Assembly: GCF_020510625.1 (NCBI RefSeq)
Contig: NZ_CP075191.1
Span: 3,759,501 to 3,823,500, forward strand
Origin: Ferribacterium limneticum
GTDB lineage: Bacteria > Pseudomonadota > Gammaproteobacteria > Burkholderiales > Rhodocyclaceae
DNA: 64,000 nt
Direction: 5' to 3'
Part shown: piece after piece, positions 17,341 through 25,721 of the stretch
Position numbering within the stretch: the stretch's first letter is position 1
Layout of the letters: each line of letters starts with the position of its first letter
Notes under the pieces: generated by a model
What the model was told of the DNA's origin: nothing
Databases searched by the model: none
The model's input: the letters and a program-made list of their open reading frames with translations, nothing else
Program-made: the position numbers and the translations under genes

Positions 17341-17787
17341 CTACTCCTTGATCTGGACAAGCAGTTTGGTTCCGCGCACCGCGATGGTCGCATCCGGCGT
17401 CAGAACACGCGCTGAATCCGGCGCCAGTTTGACGATCTGCCCGGTGATGTAAGAGAAGCTTCCCTTGACCATCTTGATGGCCAGCGCGAATTTGCCCTGC
17501 TTCGGCTCAAACACGTATTCGTTCAGTGACAGTTCGCTGCCTGAGCCCAGGGAGACCGTCGTGTCATCCGTCAACACGATACCGACGGCTCCCGGCTTGC
17601 CGGTCCGGATCAGGTCATTGCGCTGAAGTGCCGCCCCCGCCGTAGCGGGCAGCGTTGTTCCGGCTCGCTGGATGAATGCCTGCCCGTCTAGGGTCTGGAT
17701 ATAACCGATCGTTTCTGTGCTTTGGTCCGCCAAGACTGGCGCCGACAACAGGATTGCGACAGAAAAAACACATGCCGAAGTTTTCAT
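17341..17787 (-). CDS. FecR-domain periplasmic protein
   Basis: A 148-aa protein. The signal peptide MKTSACVFSVAILLSAPVLA precedes a FecR-type beta domain: LDGQAFIQRAGTTLPATAGAALQRNDLIRTGKPGAVGIVLTDDT (start only), then SGSELSLNEYVFEP and LTPDATIAVRGTKLLV. Such stand-alone exported FecR domains are often linked to OmpA-like and CHASE2 signalling proteins. It probably binds a partner or ligand in the periplasm. The start at 17787 is chosen for its signal peptide. It is the first gene of the three-gene run. Confidence 0.88.
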   Translation of the reverse strand: MKTSACVFSVAILLSAPVLADQSTETIGYIQTLDGQAFIQRAGTTLPATAGAALQRNDLIRTGKPGAVGIVLTDDTTVSLGSGSELSLNEYVFEPKQGKFALAIKMVKGSFSYITGQIVKLAPDSARVLTPDATIAVRGTKLLVQIKE

Positions 17788-17950
17788 GACAGTGAACTCC
17801 AAGGGCCGCACATATCAAGCAGACTCATCCGGTGATTCCGTCATGGGTGGAGACGGGTCCAAAACCGAGTAAAGCCACTGTATCAAACTCGACCCCGGCC
17901 GGGGGAGTGCCGGACGGAAATGCCAAACAAATGTAGCGAAGGCGGCCCGC

Positions 17951-18340
17951 TTATTTCGCCGGCGGCCGGGAAGCTGCCTTCAACGCTGCCCGGCGCTTCA
18001 GCCAGAAAATCACCTCGTCAATATCCTCAGCCTCGTCCGCCCAGGACGCTGAGAACGCAGTAAAGTCGTCGGGATCGACCAAGGCGCTTTCGGCCAGCCG
18101 TAAAAAGCCGGAAAGCGCTTCGGGCACATGCAATTGTCTGACGGCAATGTTGAACGCCGGCTGGCAGCAATAAAAGATGTCGTAATAGAGATCGATCAGC
18201 CCGGCTGCAGGAACGACAGGCAGCCGATCAGCCAGCCCCTGGATGAACTCGGGCTCGGGCTGGTAGGCCAGCAGGTTGTCCAGTTCGGCCCGGACATCGG
18301 CGCTCTGCCTGTCCAGCCAGTCATTTATCCGAACATCCAT
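17951..18340 (-). CDS. Hypothetical protein encoded with the YegD-type Hsp70, 129 aa
   Basis: An acidic, mostly helical protein (MDVRINDWLDRQSADVRAEL; later DDFTAFSASWADEAEDIDEV) without a signal peptide or membrane segment. Its start codon touches the stop of the Hsp70-like gene, and a second ATG three bases upstream is possible. The tight overlap suggests it works with or on that chaperone, for example as a co-chaperone or client. This is inferred from position only. The family is not recognised. Confidence 0.7.
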   Translation of the reverse strand: MDVRINDWLDRQSADVRAELDNLLAYQPEPEFIQGLADRLPVVPAAGLIDLYYDIFYCCQPAFNIAVRQLHVPEALSGFLRLAESALVDPDDFTAFSASWADEAEDIDEVIFWLKRRAALKAASRPPAK

Positions 18341-19638
18341 CATGCGCTCCTGTGGCGAGGCGGCGTATCCACGGTGCCATATCGGCGCGCCGCATCCACC
18401 GCCAGACCCGCCCCGATGCTGCCAAACAGGTCGCCCTCGACCACCCTGGCCTGTGGCATCAAAGCCGAGATACGGCGGCGCAGACTGGGGATTCCGCTTG
18501 AGCCGCCGGTAAAGAAAATGGTGTCGATGCCGGCTGCTGCCAGCCCTGCCTCGGCCAGCAGACGGGAGACCGCGGCTTCGACTTTTTCCACGAGCATTCC
18601 CGTCGCCAGATCAAACTCAAGGCGCGTCAGCGTCTTTTGCTCGCCCGGGGCAAAGCGCTCCAAGGGGAGGGCTGCTGTCTCACCATCGGAAAGGGCGATC
18701 TTGGCCTGTTCGACTTGATGCGCCAGCCAGTGACCGGCCCGCTCCTGGATCAGGGCCAGCAGACGATTGAGGCTTTCCGGCTCCAGGGCATCGAGGAGCA
18801 GACGCTGCTGCTCGCTCCACACCTGGCGGGCGTAAGCGAAATTGATCGTGTGCCAGGTGGCGAGGTTGAAGTAGATGCTGGAGGGAATTTCCCGACCGCT
18901 CTTGAGTCGGCTGCGGTAGCCCAGCAAAGGCATGGCAGTGGCCAGACTCAACTGCTTGTCGAAATCAGTCCCGCCGATATGGACCCCGGTGTTGGCCAGC
19001 ACATCGCTCCAGCGCTCCACCGCCCGGGCTCGCGCCGGAGAAAGGCGGACAATGGAAAAATCGGAGGTTCCCCCACCGATATCAGCCACCAGCACCACTT
19101 CTTCATGCGCCAGCGTGGTTTCGTAGTGAAAGGCGGCGGCAATCGGCTCGTACTGAAAACTGACCTCGCTGAAACCGACATCACGGGCAATATCGGCCAG
19201 CGTCTGCTCGGCCAGGCGGTCGGCCGCAGGATCATCATCAACGAAGAACACCGGCCGCCCGAGAACCGCCTGCTCGAAGCCACGGCCACCTTGTGCTTCG
19301 GCCCGTTCCTTCAAGGTGGCGATGAACCGGGTCAGCAAGTCACGAAATGCGACGACCGTGCCCTGAACCTCGGTGCGACCGTCAATCAGGCTGCTCCCCA
19401 GCAAGCTTTTTAGGGAACGCATCAGGCGGCCCTCATACCCGTCGAGATACTCCCTGAGCCCGGCCCGGCCAAAACTCACCGAACTCTCTTCGGCATTGAA
19501 GAAAACGACCGAAGGCAGCGTTGGCCGGCTGTCTTCCAGCGACAACAGGGTCGCATGCCCCGGCCTCAGCCAGCCAACGGTGGAATTGGATGTGCCGAAA
19601 TCGATACCACAAGCGCGGGCGAAAGAAGAGTGAGACAT
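18340..19638 (-). CDS. yegD: Hsp70-family protein, YegD-like
   Basis: A 432-aa actin/Hsp70-fold ATPase without the full substrate-binding domain. Phosphate loops: CGIDFGTSNSTVGW at the N-terminus, VLVADIGGGTSDFSIV (phosphate 2) and IFFTGGSSGIPSLRRRI (adenosine). The length and domain content match E. coli YegD (450 aa), and such proteins are usually cytoplasmic. It is divergent from rpoH across the intergenic region now split by the 42-kb transposon, so in the ancestral chromosome yegD and rpoH were neighbours, ~260 bases apart. A link to the heat-shock response is therefore plausible. Confidence 0.9.
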   Translation of the reverse strand: MSHSSFARACGIDFGTSNSTVGWLRPGHATLLSLEDSRPTLPSVVFFNAEESSVSFGRAGLREYLDGYEGRLMRSLKSLLGSSLIDGRTEVQGTVVAFRDLLTRFIATLKERAEAQGGRGFEQAVLGRPVFFVDDDPAADRLAEQTLADIARDVGFSEVSFQYEPIAAAFHYETTLAHEEVVLVADIGGGTSDFSIVRLSPARARAVERWSDVLANTGVHIGGTDFDKQLSLATAMPLLGYRSRLKSGREIPSSIYFNLATWHTINFAYARQVWSEQQRLLLDALEPESLNRLLALIQERAGHWLAHQVEQAKIALSDGETAALPLERFAPGEQKTLTRLEFDLATGMLVEKVEAAVSRLLAEAGLAAAGIDTIFFTGGSSGIPSLRRRISALMPQARVVEGDLFGSIGAGLAVDAARRYGTVDTPPRHRSA

Positions 19639-19772
19639 CGGAAGGAATTGCAGAAGGGGCGGCGATACTACGTGGCCGCGGCGACGCTGTCCAGAATGAA
19701 TTCTGGCTGGTTTGCTGATGCAACAGTGAGACTTTAGAAGCCCCAGACCGTTCCCCCAACGAAGGAACCCCC

Positions 19773-19777
19773 CTCAG
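19773..19777. repeat. Target-site duplication CTCAG, left copy
   Basis: CTCAG directly precedes the TGTCGG end of the transposon. The identical CTCAG follows the other end at 61994-61998. Five-base duplications are the rule for Tn7-like elements. Confidence 0.85.
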
Positions 19778-19795
19778 TGTCGGTTTTCATTGAGT
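19778..19795 (+). repeat. Left terminal inverted repeat of the transposon
   Basis: TGTCGGTTTTCATTGAGT. It matches the inverted right end (61976-61993) at 15 of 18 positions and begins with the TGT typical of Tn7-like ends. Confidence 0.85.
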
Positions 19796-19868
19796 AGCAA
19801 AGTGCTGCCTCTTGTAATTCAATACGATAGTGGAAAACAAACCAGAGCCCTCTGAACTGGTTTCTCAA

Positions 19869-19918
19869 TTAACTCTGAATTTTCACCAAACTCTGTCACT
19901 TAATTCTGAATTTTCACC
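19869..19918 (+). repeat. Two TnsB-site-like direct repeats near the left end
   Basis: TTAACTCTGAATTTTCACC (19869-19887) and TTAATTCTGAATTTTCACC (19900-19918) differ at one base and start 31 bp apart. A related copy (TTAGTTCTGAATTTTTGGA, inverted) lies near the right end at 61941-61959. Confidence 0.75.
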
Positions 19919-20028
19919 CTAAGCTGAAGAATTTCCAGATGGGTTTCGATTACTCAAAGAAGCTCCACAAGGAAAATGGACAAGTTCTTGCGAATAAAAC
20001 TGATACAACGGGGCGCTGGGGGAAATCA

Positions 20029-20970
20029 CTATTTTTTGTAGCCCCGGTCAAATTCAGCAACATCTGAATAGTTACGAAGACATATCGGGCTTGCGGCAGC
20101 AAACGCGTCACTCGGCCTCAAACGGAGATAGTCGAGAACGTAAGGAAGCACAGCCCGTCGTAACTTGAGCTCAACGAGATAACCCCCATCCCCATCGGGT
20201 TTCATCCCATATTCACGAGCGGTCACTTCCGCTTGACCACAAGAGAGCCCCTTGGCAGTCGCAATATGCAAGCTAACTAGCTCAAACCAATCCTCATCTC
20301 GCGGCCCCCTCTCAAATGTGGATGTTTCTCTAGCGCTTACAAAACGTGCGAGGGCCAAATCCCTATAAGCTTTGTGACGACCATCCCATCCTCGAACCAA
20401 CCAGCGCAGACCTGTAAAAATTAGAGCATGCGGTACGAAGTAGCGACTTACAGGCTCCGGGGTTGTCAATGACTGATAACTCACCTGAAGCGCTGTCTCC
20501 CCTGTAATGCAGCGGCAAATCGCCGCAAGCAACTCTCGGTCGATTGCGACGGCAAAAGGAGGCATCCCGTCGACGGGAAGCGCAAAGCCAAGCAAGCGTC
20601 CGCGCTCCTGGTCGGGCAACCAGGCAGTTGCAGCAATTGTAGTCAGCAGATTCGCAGGATTATCAATTGCGAAGATTGGTTTGAACTGCTTCGTTGGACG
20701 GAAACACTTCTCCGCGATGTCATAGCTTAGGTTCTGAGGTGCCATCGCTCGATATCGCTGAAAATCAAGCGATACGTGGCTAACACTTACACCAAACGTA
20801 GAGGCCACTGCACGTCGACCAATACGGCCGACCCACAGAGCAGCTCGCTCGATGAACTCAAGTCTCCTCAACTGATCTGGAGATGGTGCGGCATCTGCGC
20901 TTTTTCGCGGCCTGCCACGCTTTACTGCATCCACAGTCGGCTCGCGCTCCACGGAAAGTGTTCTCGACAC
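20029..20970 (-). CDS. WYL-domain transcriptional regulator (BrxR/CapW-like)
   Basis: A 313-aa DNA-binding regulator. A basic N-terminal tail is followed by a winged helix (~35-85: RLEFIERAALWVGRIGRRAV, then SVSHVSLDFQRYRAMAPQNL), a WYL domain (~130-215: ALQVSYQSLTTPEPVSRYF and PHALIFTGLRWLVRGWD) and a C-terminal dimer segment. This architecture and the 'FQRYRxMAPxNLxYD' stretch match the BrxR/CapW regulators that repress phage-defence operons. It is divergent from the methyltransferase gene with a 91-base A+T-rich gap containing a palindrome, so it probably controls that promoter and its own. It starts with GTG. Confidence 0.85.
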   Translation of the reverse strand: MSRTLSVEREPTVDAVKRGRPRKSADAAPSPDQLRRLEFIERAALWVGRIGRRAVASTFGVSVSHVSLDFQRYRAMAPQNLSYDIAEKCFRPTKQFKPIFAIDNPANLLTTIAATAWLPDQERGRLLGFALPVDGMPPFAVAIDRELLAAICRCITGETALQVSYQSLTTPEPVSRYFVPHALIFTGLRWLVRGWDGRHKAYRDLALARFVSARETSTFERGPRDEDWFELVSLHIATAKGLSCGQAEVTAREYGMKPDGDGGYLVELKLRRAVLPYVLDYLRLRPSDAFAAASPICLRNYSDVAEFDRGYKK

Positions 20971-21000
20971 AGTATTAATTTAATGACATGTAATATTTAA

Positions 21001-21012
21001 AATGATATCATT
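21001..21012. promoter_or_regulatory. Palindrome in the divergent WYL/methyltransferase promoter region
   Basis: AATGATATCATT is a perfect 12-bp palindrome inside a very A+T-rich gap between the two divergent starts. It is a candidate operator for the WYL regulator. The assignment rests on position and symmetry only. Confidence 0.45.
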
Positions 21013-21061
21013 ATTTTAATACACACTAGCAACAAAGAGCTGCATACGCCAAAGTTAGAAA

Positions 21062-24000
21062 ATGGATAAGCGACCAGAATCTCTCGGACCTTGGGTCGCA
21101 GAGCTCGGCTACGATAGAGTAGATGGGGCACTGGTGCGCGGTGGCGCCCAGACAGTAGACCTTCACCCATTTGCACCAGAACTTCGCGCAATTCTGACGC
21201 CAAATTACGGCCTTCCCGCGCAAGCGGTGTTTTGCGTCGACCGGGTGCCAACCGTGTGCCTACTCGACCAACAACAGCTTAGTTCCGACCCTCAAGTTCG
21301 GCGCAACGAATTGCGTCAATTTTGCGAGCGCCTATGGAATCAGAATCTGGCTCGTGTAGTACTCATTACCGACACCAACTCGCTTGAGGCATGGTCAGTC
21401 GACAACCCTAACGCCACTCCCTTGCTCTATTCGTCACAAGAGCGCGAAGAGGCGACTCGCGCGTGGTCCGTTTCCGGTTTGCTTGGCGGAGAGGCCCTAA
21501 ATGGCCGTGACGATTGGTTTGATCCCCACAAGCGCGTCGACAAGGTTCTGCTAGATAACATTATTGTGTTGGTTGAGAACCTTGTGCGATGTGACCTTGA
21601 TGCGTCCGCCGCTCGTAGACTGGTGGCTCGGCTCATCTTCATCACATACCTCGAAGATCGCGGGATTGTCGGCGAAACCTACCGGTCACAACACCATGTC
21701 CGGCCTTTGTTCGATGTCATCCGCGAACGCGATAGCACGGGGCTGCGCAAGCTGATCAAGCGCCTACGTACGGATTTCAACGGAGATTTTCTTACTTCTG
21801 CCGACAGTGAGATTGGTTGGGAAAATCTTTCCCACGATGCATTTGACTGGATTTCCAAGTTTCTTAGCCAGACAACACTTCGCACTGGACAGGCCAGTTT
21901 CTGGCGATATGATTTTAGCCAGATCCCAATCGAGCTAATTGCCGGCATTTACGAAACCTTTCTGGCCACCAAGGAGGCCGGGGAAAATCAACTGCCTTCC
22001 GAAAAGGAGAAACGCAAACGAGGCGCCTATTACACACCGCGTCTGCTTGCCGACTGGGTTGTTGATCTAGCTATTCAGGATCGAGACGTACTGAGCGAGT
22101 ACATCTTCGACGGCGCATGCGGTTCGGGAATGTTGCTGACTGCAGCTTTCCGCCGTCTTATTCGCGCCTTCGAAACCCAAAGCGCGCGCAATGGTTTGCC
22201 TGCCGAAGCTGACTTCATAACTCGGCGCAACCTGCTCACGGAGCATATCTTTGGTGGCGACATAGATGAAGACGCCTGTCAACTAACTGCCTTCAGTCTA
22301 TATCTTGCACTTCTAACCGATTTGAATCCGCGCGATCTCGCAGAGCTGCGCAGAGGGGGCCATAAATTACCGAGCCTCACGCACAACATTAGGCGAGGTG
22401 CAGAGGGCGATTTTTTCTCTAACGCCAGTGAAATCGCGAATTGCAAGCAGTACAGCATTTTCCTGTCAAACCCACCTTGGCGCGAACTAACAGCGAATGA
22501 GCCTGCGGCCGAAGCGATGCGCTCTTGGCAGTTGCGACAAAAAAAACCGAGACCGCACGTACCGAAGCGTCAGATTGCAGCAGCATTTGCTTTGGGCGCT
22601 GCCGACACGCTCAAACCTGGCGGAAGAGTCGCACTTATCCTGCCGGTCAATCCATTTGTATCAGCAGATCCTACGCAACGCGATTTCAGAGCACACTTGC
22701 TCGGCAGGTACCGCATTGAAAAAATTATCAACTTCGCAGATATGCGTCGACTGATATTCGCTGACGCAATTCACCCATTCGTTGTGCTAATTGCACAGGC
22801 ACGCCCGCCCGAAGAACGCTTCACCAGTGTGGAAGCCGAGAGTTTTGAGTACTGGACTCCAAAGACAGATATTTCACTTGCTTTTGGTCGCCTCGCAGTA
22901 CATGGCGGTGATCGCGAAGACCTATCCGCCTCTATGCTTATCAGCGATGAAGCGCAACTCGCAATTCGTTACTGGGGCTCGAAAACAGACATTGCGTTAC
23001 TACAAAAACTCAAGCGCTACGGCTGCATTGGCGACCTTGTGCAGGACGGTTGGCTAGATGCAAAGGGGTTTCATGCACGTGACGAGGACCGACGTCGCCC
23101 GGAGGAGACTTGGTACACGGAGGTCCCTGACTGGATGGCAACAAACCGCTTCCTCCCCACCACTGGACTAACCAGAGACTTACCGTTTGTACCGAAATCA
23201 GCTCTCCGCGACTTTCCCTTCGATAAGATTGCTCGTATCACCCCCAAACGCCTTTTCGAGGGGCCGCGAGTCCTCTGGACCGATGGAGCTCACCCTGAAG
23301 ATGGCGTCAAAGCAGCGTATGCAGAAATGCTGTTTACGTATCAACACTCGGTCGCTGTATTGTCAGCGCCAAACAATCTCGATGGCCGACTAACAGCCCG
23401 CTTCCTTACCGCCTATATTCGATCCCCCATGGGCCTTTGGCTCCTGCTACTCCTGAGTAGCAGTGTTGCATCTGAACGCCCAAAATTGCATGTTTGCGAG
23501 GCTATGGATTGGCCATTTTGGTCACTTGAGCGACATCCAGAACCAGCTCATGCCCGCTGTGTTATGGAGGAAACAGATAGGTTGCTTGCGGTAGTAGAAG
23601 AGAGCAACGAAATATTCCAAACACACGAATGGGAACAACTACAGCCGCAGCTTAACGCACTCGTTTACTCTTACTTCAAGCTAACGGTCGATGAGGTTGC
23701 GTTGATTGAAGAGCTTGCGACACTGGTGGGACCAGCTTTACAGCCAACTAGCTTGCGCCACCGCGCGCTGATGAGACCGCTACGCCAAGCACCTACCGCC
23801 GAATTGATGCACAACTATTGTGTAGCTCTCACTCAAACACTTGAAAAGTGGCGCGATGCGACCGGTGGCGAAGGAGAAATTCATGCCGCAACTTGGACTG
23901 GCCACAGTGTCCCGCTGGCAGCTGCAGTCCTTACACTTGGTGGCAATGCTCCCAATGATCGATACGGCGATGATTGTTTAATCGAGGAGCTTAGTGCTGC

Positions 24001-24187
24001 GTTGCGTCGTGCGGCCGATTTGCCTGCGGAAACCCTCCTAACAATACCAGACCTTGCGATTGTGGATGGCAATCGCATATTCCTGATAAAGCCTATGATT
24101 GCGCGTTTTTGGATGCGACGATGCGCTATCGAAGATGCGAATCGCCTCGCGATGCAATTCCAAAGCCTTTCTAAATCACGGACGTAA
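21062..24187 (+). CDS. Large N6-adenine DNA methyltransferase (Eco57I/type IIG-like)
   Basis: A 1041-aa protein. Residues ~1-310 are a helical N-terminal region with LVARLIFITYLEDRGIVG, a segment typical of type IIG and PglX-like enzymes. The methyltransferase core starts at RGAYYTPRLLADWVVDL (~320). SAM motif I is DGACGSGM (~349) and catalytic motif IV is NPPW (~469). The C-terminal ~400 residues would hold the target-recognition domain. I see no PD-(D/E)XK motif in the N-terminus, and a separate nuclease-like gene follows 2 bases downstream. A two-protein restriction-modification or defence unit is therefore inferred. It is intact and looks A+T-richer than core genes. Confidence 0.85.
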   Translation: MDKRPESLGPWVAELGYDRVDGALVRGGAQTVDLHPFAPELRAILTPNYGLPAQAVFCVDRVPTVCLLDQQQLSSDPQVRRNELRQFCERLWNQNLARVVLITDTNSLEAWSVDNPNATPLLYSSQEREEATRAWSVSGLLGGEALNGRDDWFDPHKRVDKVLLDNIIVLVENLVRCDLDASAARRLVARLIFITYLEDRGIVGETYRSQHHVRPLFDVIRERDSTGLRKLIKRLRTDFNGDFLTSADSEIGWENLSHDAFDWISKFLSQTTLRTGQASFWRYDFSQIPIELIAGIYETFLATKEAGENQLPSEKEKRKRGAYYTPRLLADWVVDLAIQDRDVLSEYIFDGACGSGMLLTAAFRRLIRAFETQSARNGLPAEADFITRRNLLTEHIFGGDIDEDACQLTAFSLYLALLTDLNPRDLAELRRGGHKLPSLTHNIRRGAEGDFFSNASEIANCKQYSIFLSNPPWRELTANEPAAEAMRSWQLRQKKPRPHVPKRQIAAAFALGAADTLKPGGRVALILPVNPFVSADPTQRDFRAHLLGRYRIEKIINFADMRRLIFADAIHPFVVLIAQARPPEERFTSVEAESFEYWTPKTDISLAFGRLAVHGGDREDLSASMLISDEAQLAIRYWGSKTDIALLQKLKRYGCIGDLVQDGWLDAKGFHARDEDRRRPEETWYTEVPDWMATNRFLPTTGLTRDLPFVPKSALRDFPFDKIARITPKRLFEGPRVLWTDGAHPEDGVKAAYAEMLFTYQHSVAVLSAPNNLDGRLTARFLTAYIRSPMGLWLLLLLSSSVASERPKLHVCEAMDWPFWSLERHPEPAHARCVMEETDRLLAVVEESNEIFQTHEWEQLQPQLNALVYSYFKLTVDEVALIEELATLVGPALQPTSLRHRALMRPLRQAPTAELMHNYCVALTQTLEKWRDATGGEGEIHAATWTGHSVPLAAAVLTLGGNAPNDRYGDDCLIEELSAALRRAADLPAETLLTIPDLAIVDGNRIFLIKPMIARFWMRRCAIEDANRLAMQFQSLSKSRT

Positions 24188-24189
24188 AA

Positions 24190-24888
24190 GTGACGCGATT
24201 GCTTGGGCTCCACAAAGCATCAGACTGGACATGGGTTGTGCGGCGCCCACCGGCCGCACAAATACTCGAATATCTCGTCAATAAGTGGCTGGATTACGAG
24301 ACAAAATACTCCGGAATTGGAGAACCATTCGCCAGCCGTAACGAGCCTGCGCTAACGGAAGGTTTGGCCGCGTATCTCGATGCCGAGTATCAGGCAGGGG
24401 CTCAACCTTTTGACGGAGAATTCTTCGCCGAACTGAACCACTACGATCTACTGCCCGATGGCAAGCGGAGCATTATTGGCCGATCGGACATTGAGTGGCG
24501 ATTATCTGGTGCCCCAAATTTCATAATCGAATTCAAGGTCATCGGTGGCGGCCGTCCCGCCAAGGCATATATCACTGATGGGATGATTCGCTTTGTGGAT
24601 GGCAGGTATGCACCGAAAGCGGCGGAAGGGGCAATGTGGGCTTTTTTTCGGCCAAACTCAACAGAAACTGTAACCGATATTGAAGCAATCATCGATGAAC
24701 ATGTAGCGCACCTACGGTGTCAGCCCGAAAATGGAATGCATCGGATTTCGCCTTCCGTGCTGGCGCCCAATATTGCGAGCTTTGACTCCGTTCACGAACG
24801 AGTTCATCCGGCGATTTCTATTCGCTTAGCACACATTTTTGTTAGCATTTCCGACAAGTCAATGCTGCTCCCAAATCCTATCAAATAA
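24190..24888 (+). CDS. PD-(D/E)XK nuclease-like protein, partner of the methyltransferase
   Basis: A 232-aa protein starting with GTG two bases after the methyltransferase stop, so the two are translationally coupled. A probable PD-(D/E)XK core is visible at residues ~95-117: GRSDIEWRLSGAPNFIIEFKV, with Asp as the first metal ligand and the E-x-K triad in IIEFKV. An upstream Glu in RNEPALTEGLAAYL may complete the site. A restriction endonuclease role is inferred from this motif and the linkage. The overall family is not recognised, and the length is short for a type II enzyme with its own recognition domain. Confidence 0.7.
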   Translation: MTRLLGLHKASDWTWVVRRPPAAQILEYLVNKWLDYETKYSGIGEPFASRNEPALTEGLAAYLDAEYQAGAQPFDGEFFAELNHYDLLPDGKRSIIGRSDIEWRLSGAPNFIIEFKVIGGGRPAKAYITDGMIRFVDGRYAPKAAEGAMWAFFRPNSTETVTDIEAIIDEHVAHLRCQPENGMHRISPSVLAPNIASFDSVHERVHPAISIRLAHIFVSISDKSMLLPNPIK

Positions 24889-25024
24889 AGAGACAGCGAT
24901 GGGGTTTTCGTGCTCAAGACATTTTTGCGCCACTTCCTTGTTGTTCTTGTTCCGGTTTGCTCAAGAATACATAAGGCGATATTATCGAATCAAAGCAAGC
25001 CTCCGGTGTGACCTCTGCGCAAGC

Positions 25025-25040
25025 ATGCCCCCGGGGGCAT
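25025..25040. repeat. 16-bp perfect palindrome ATGCCCCCGGGGGCAT
   Basis: Lies in the gap between the nuclease gene and the convergent exonuclease gene. It is followed by AGTCTTTTCT, so it could act as a terminator. A hairpin would have to open the central G-C pairs to form a loop, so a protein-binding site is an alternative. Confidence 0.45.
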
Positions 25041-25114
25041 AGTCTTTTCTGGGCCGCCGCTACACACGCGATAGCCTACCGCCTGACACTAGGCGCAGCA
25101 GGTTATCTGTTACT

Positions 25115-25612
25115 TTAGTATCCCGACTCTGCTCGCAGGTAGGCGTTGCGGATCGCGCGGGCGTCCGATAAGGCAAAGTGCGGTTTTTGATCCGGATGGC
25201 GCAGGAAAAAGGCCGCCATTTCATCGTTGAACAAATTGCGCTGCGTGCCGTTTGTAAAGTTGTCCGGGGTTTTCTGAAAACGCCAGTTGCCTGGCATGGT
25301 TTTGCCGAGCGAAGTGAAGGTCTTATTCAGTATCTTCTGGTCCCAATTAGAATCGGCAATGAACAGGAAATCGCCACCTAAGTTGCGGAGCCAATCGGTC
25401 AGCGAGGAAAGAAAGTCAGCCGTTGAAATCGGGGACAAGGACAGTAGAGGCAAAACCGTTGCCTTCACAAAATCATTGCAGGCGTCTTCTTCGTAATCTG
25501 AAAGCTCGGCGTAAAAGTGATCACCCGATTGGGTAATAAACCCCGCAGAGATCAACGATGCTGAACTGCTCAGATCGGTGAATTCACAGTCGAAGAAAAG
25601 TAATGTGATCAT
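25115..25612 (-). CDS. DEDD-type 3'-5' exonuclease-like protein, 165 aa
   Basis: Begins MITLLFFDCEFTDL, with a D-x-E pair on the first strand as in DnaQ/RNase H-like exonucleases. Later acidic residues in LFIADSNWDQKIL and the C-terminal FALSDARAIRNAYL (Asp in the last helix) fit the remaining D positions. A 3'-5' exonuclease of the DEDD type is therefore likely, on DNA or RNA. It is convergent with the methyltransferase-nuclease operon. The start is uncertain: upstream in-frame codons at 25633 and 25654 (TTG) are possible. Confidence 0.6.
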   Translation of the reverse strand: MITLLFFDCEFTDLSSSASLISAGFITQSGDHFYAELSDYEEDACNDFVKATVLPLLSLSPISTADFLSSLTDWLRNLGGDFLFIADSNWDQKILNKTFTSLGKTMPGNWRFQKTPDNFTNGTQRNLFNDEMAAFFLRHPDQKPHFALSDARAIRNAYLRAESGY

Positions 25613-25721
25613 CTTTATCAATTTCCGTGACATAAAACTGGTTTCGATAGGCAATTCTCTTCGGAAATATTTCCTTGAACGGCAGAGGAGCCAATCACTT
25701 CTACATTGAGCACGAACGTTC

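Noticed and set aside
19869-19918. Remnant of an IS21-type insertion sequence end
   Set aside because: The direct repeats first looked like an IS end. The inverted related copy near 61941, the matching TGTCGG ends and the CTCAG duplications fit a transposon end better.
20029-24888. BREX or DISARM locus
   Set aside because: Only a PglX-like methylase and a WYL regulator are present. PglZ, BrxC, BrxL or the DISARM helicase and PLD genes are absent.
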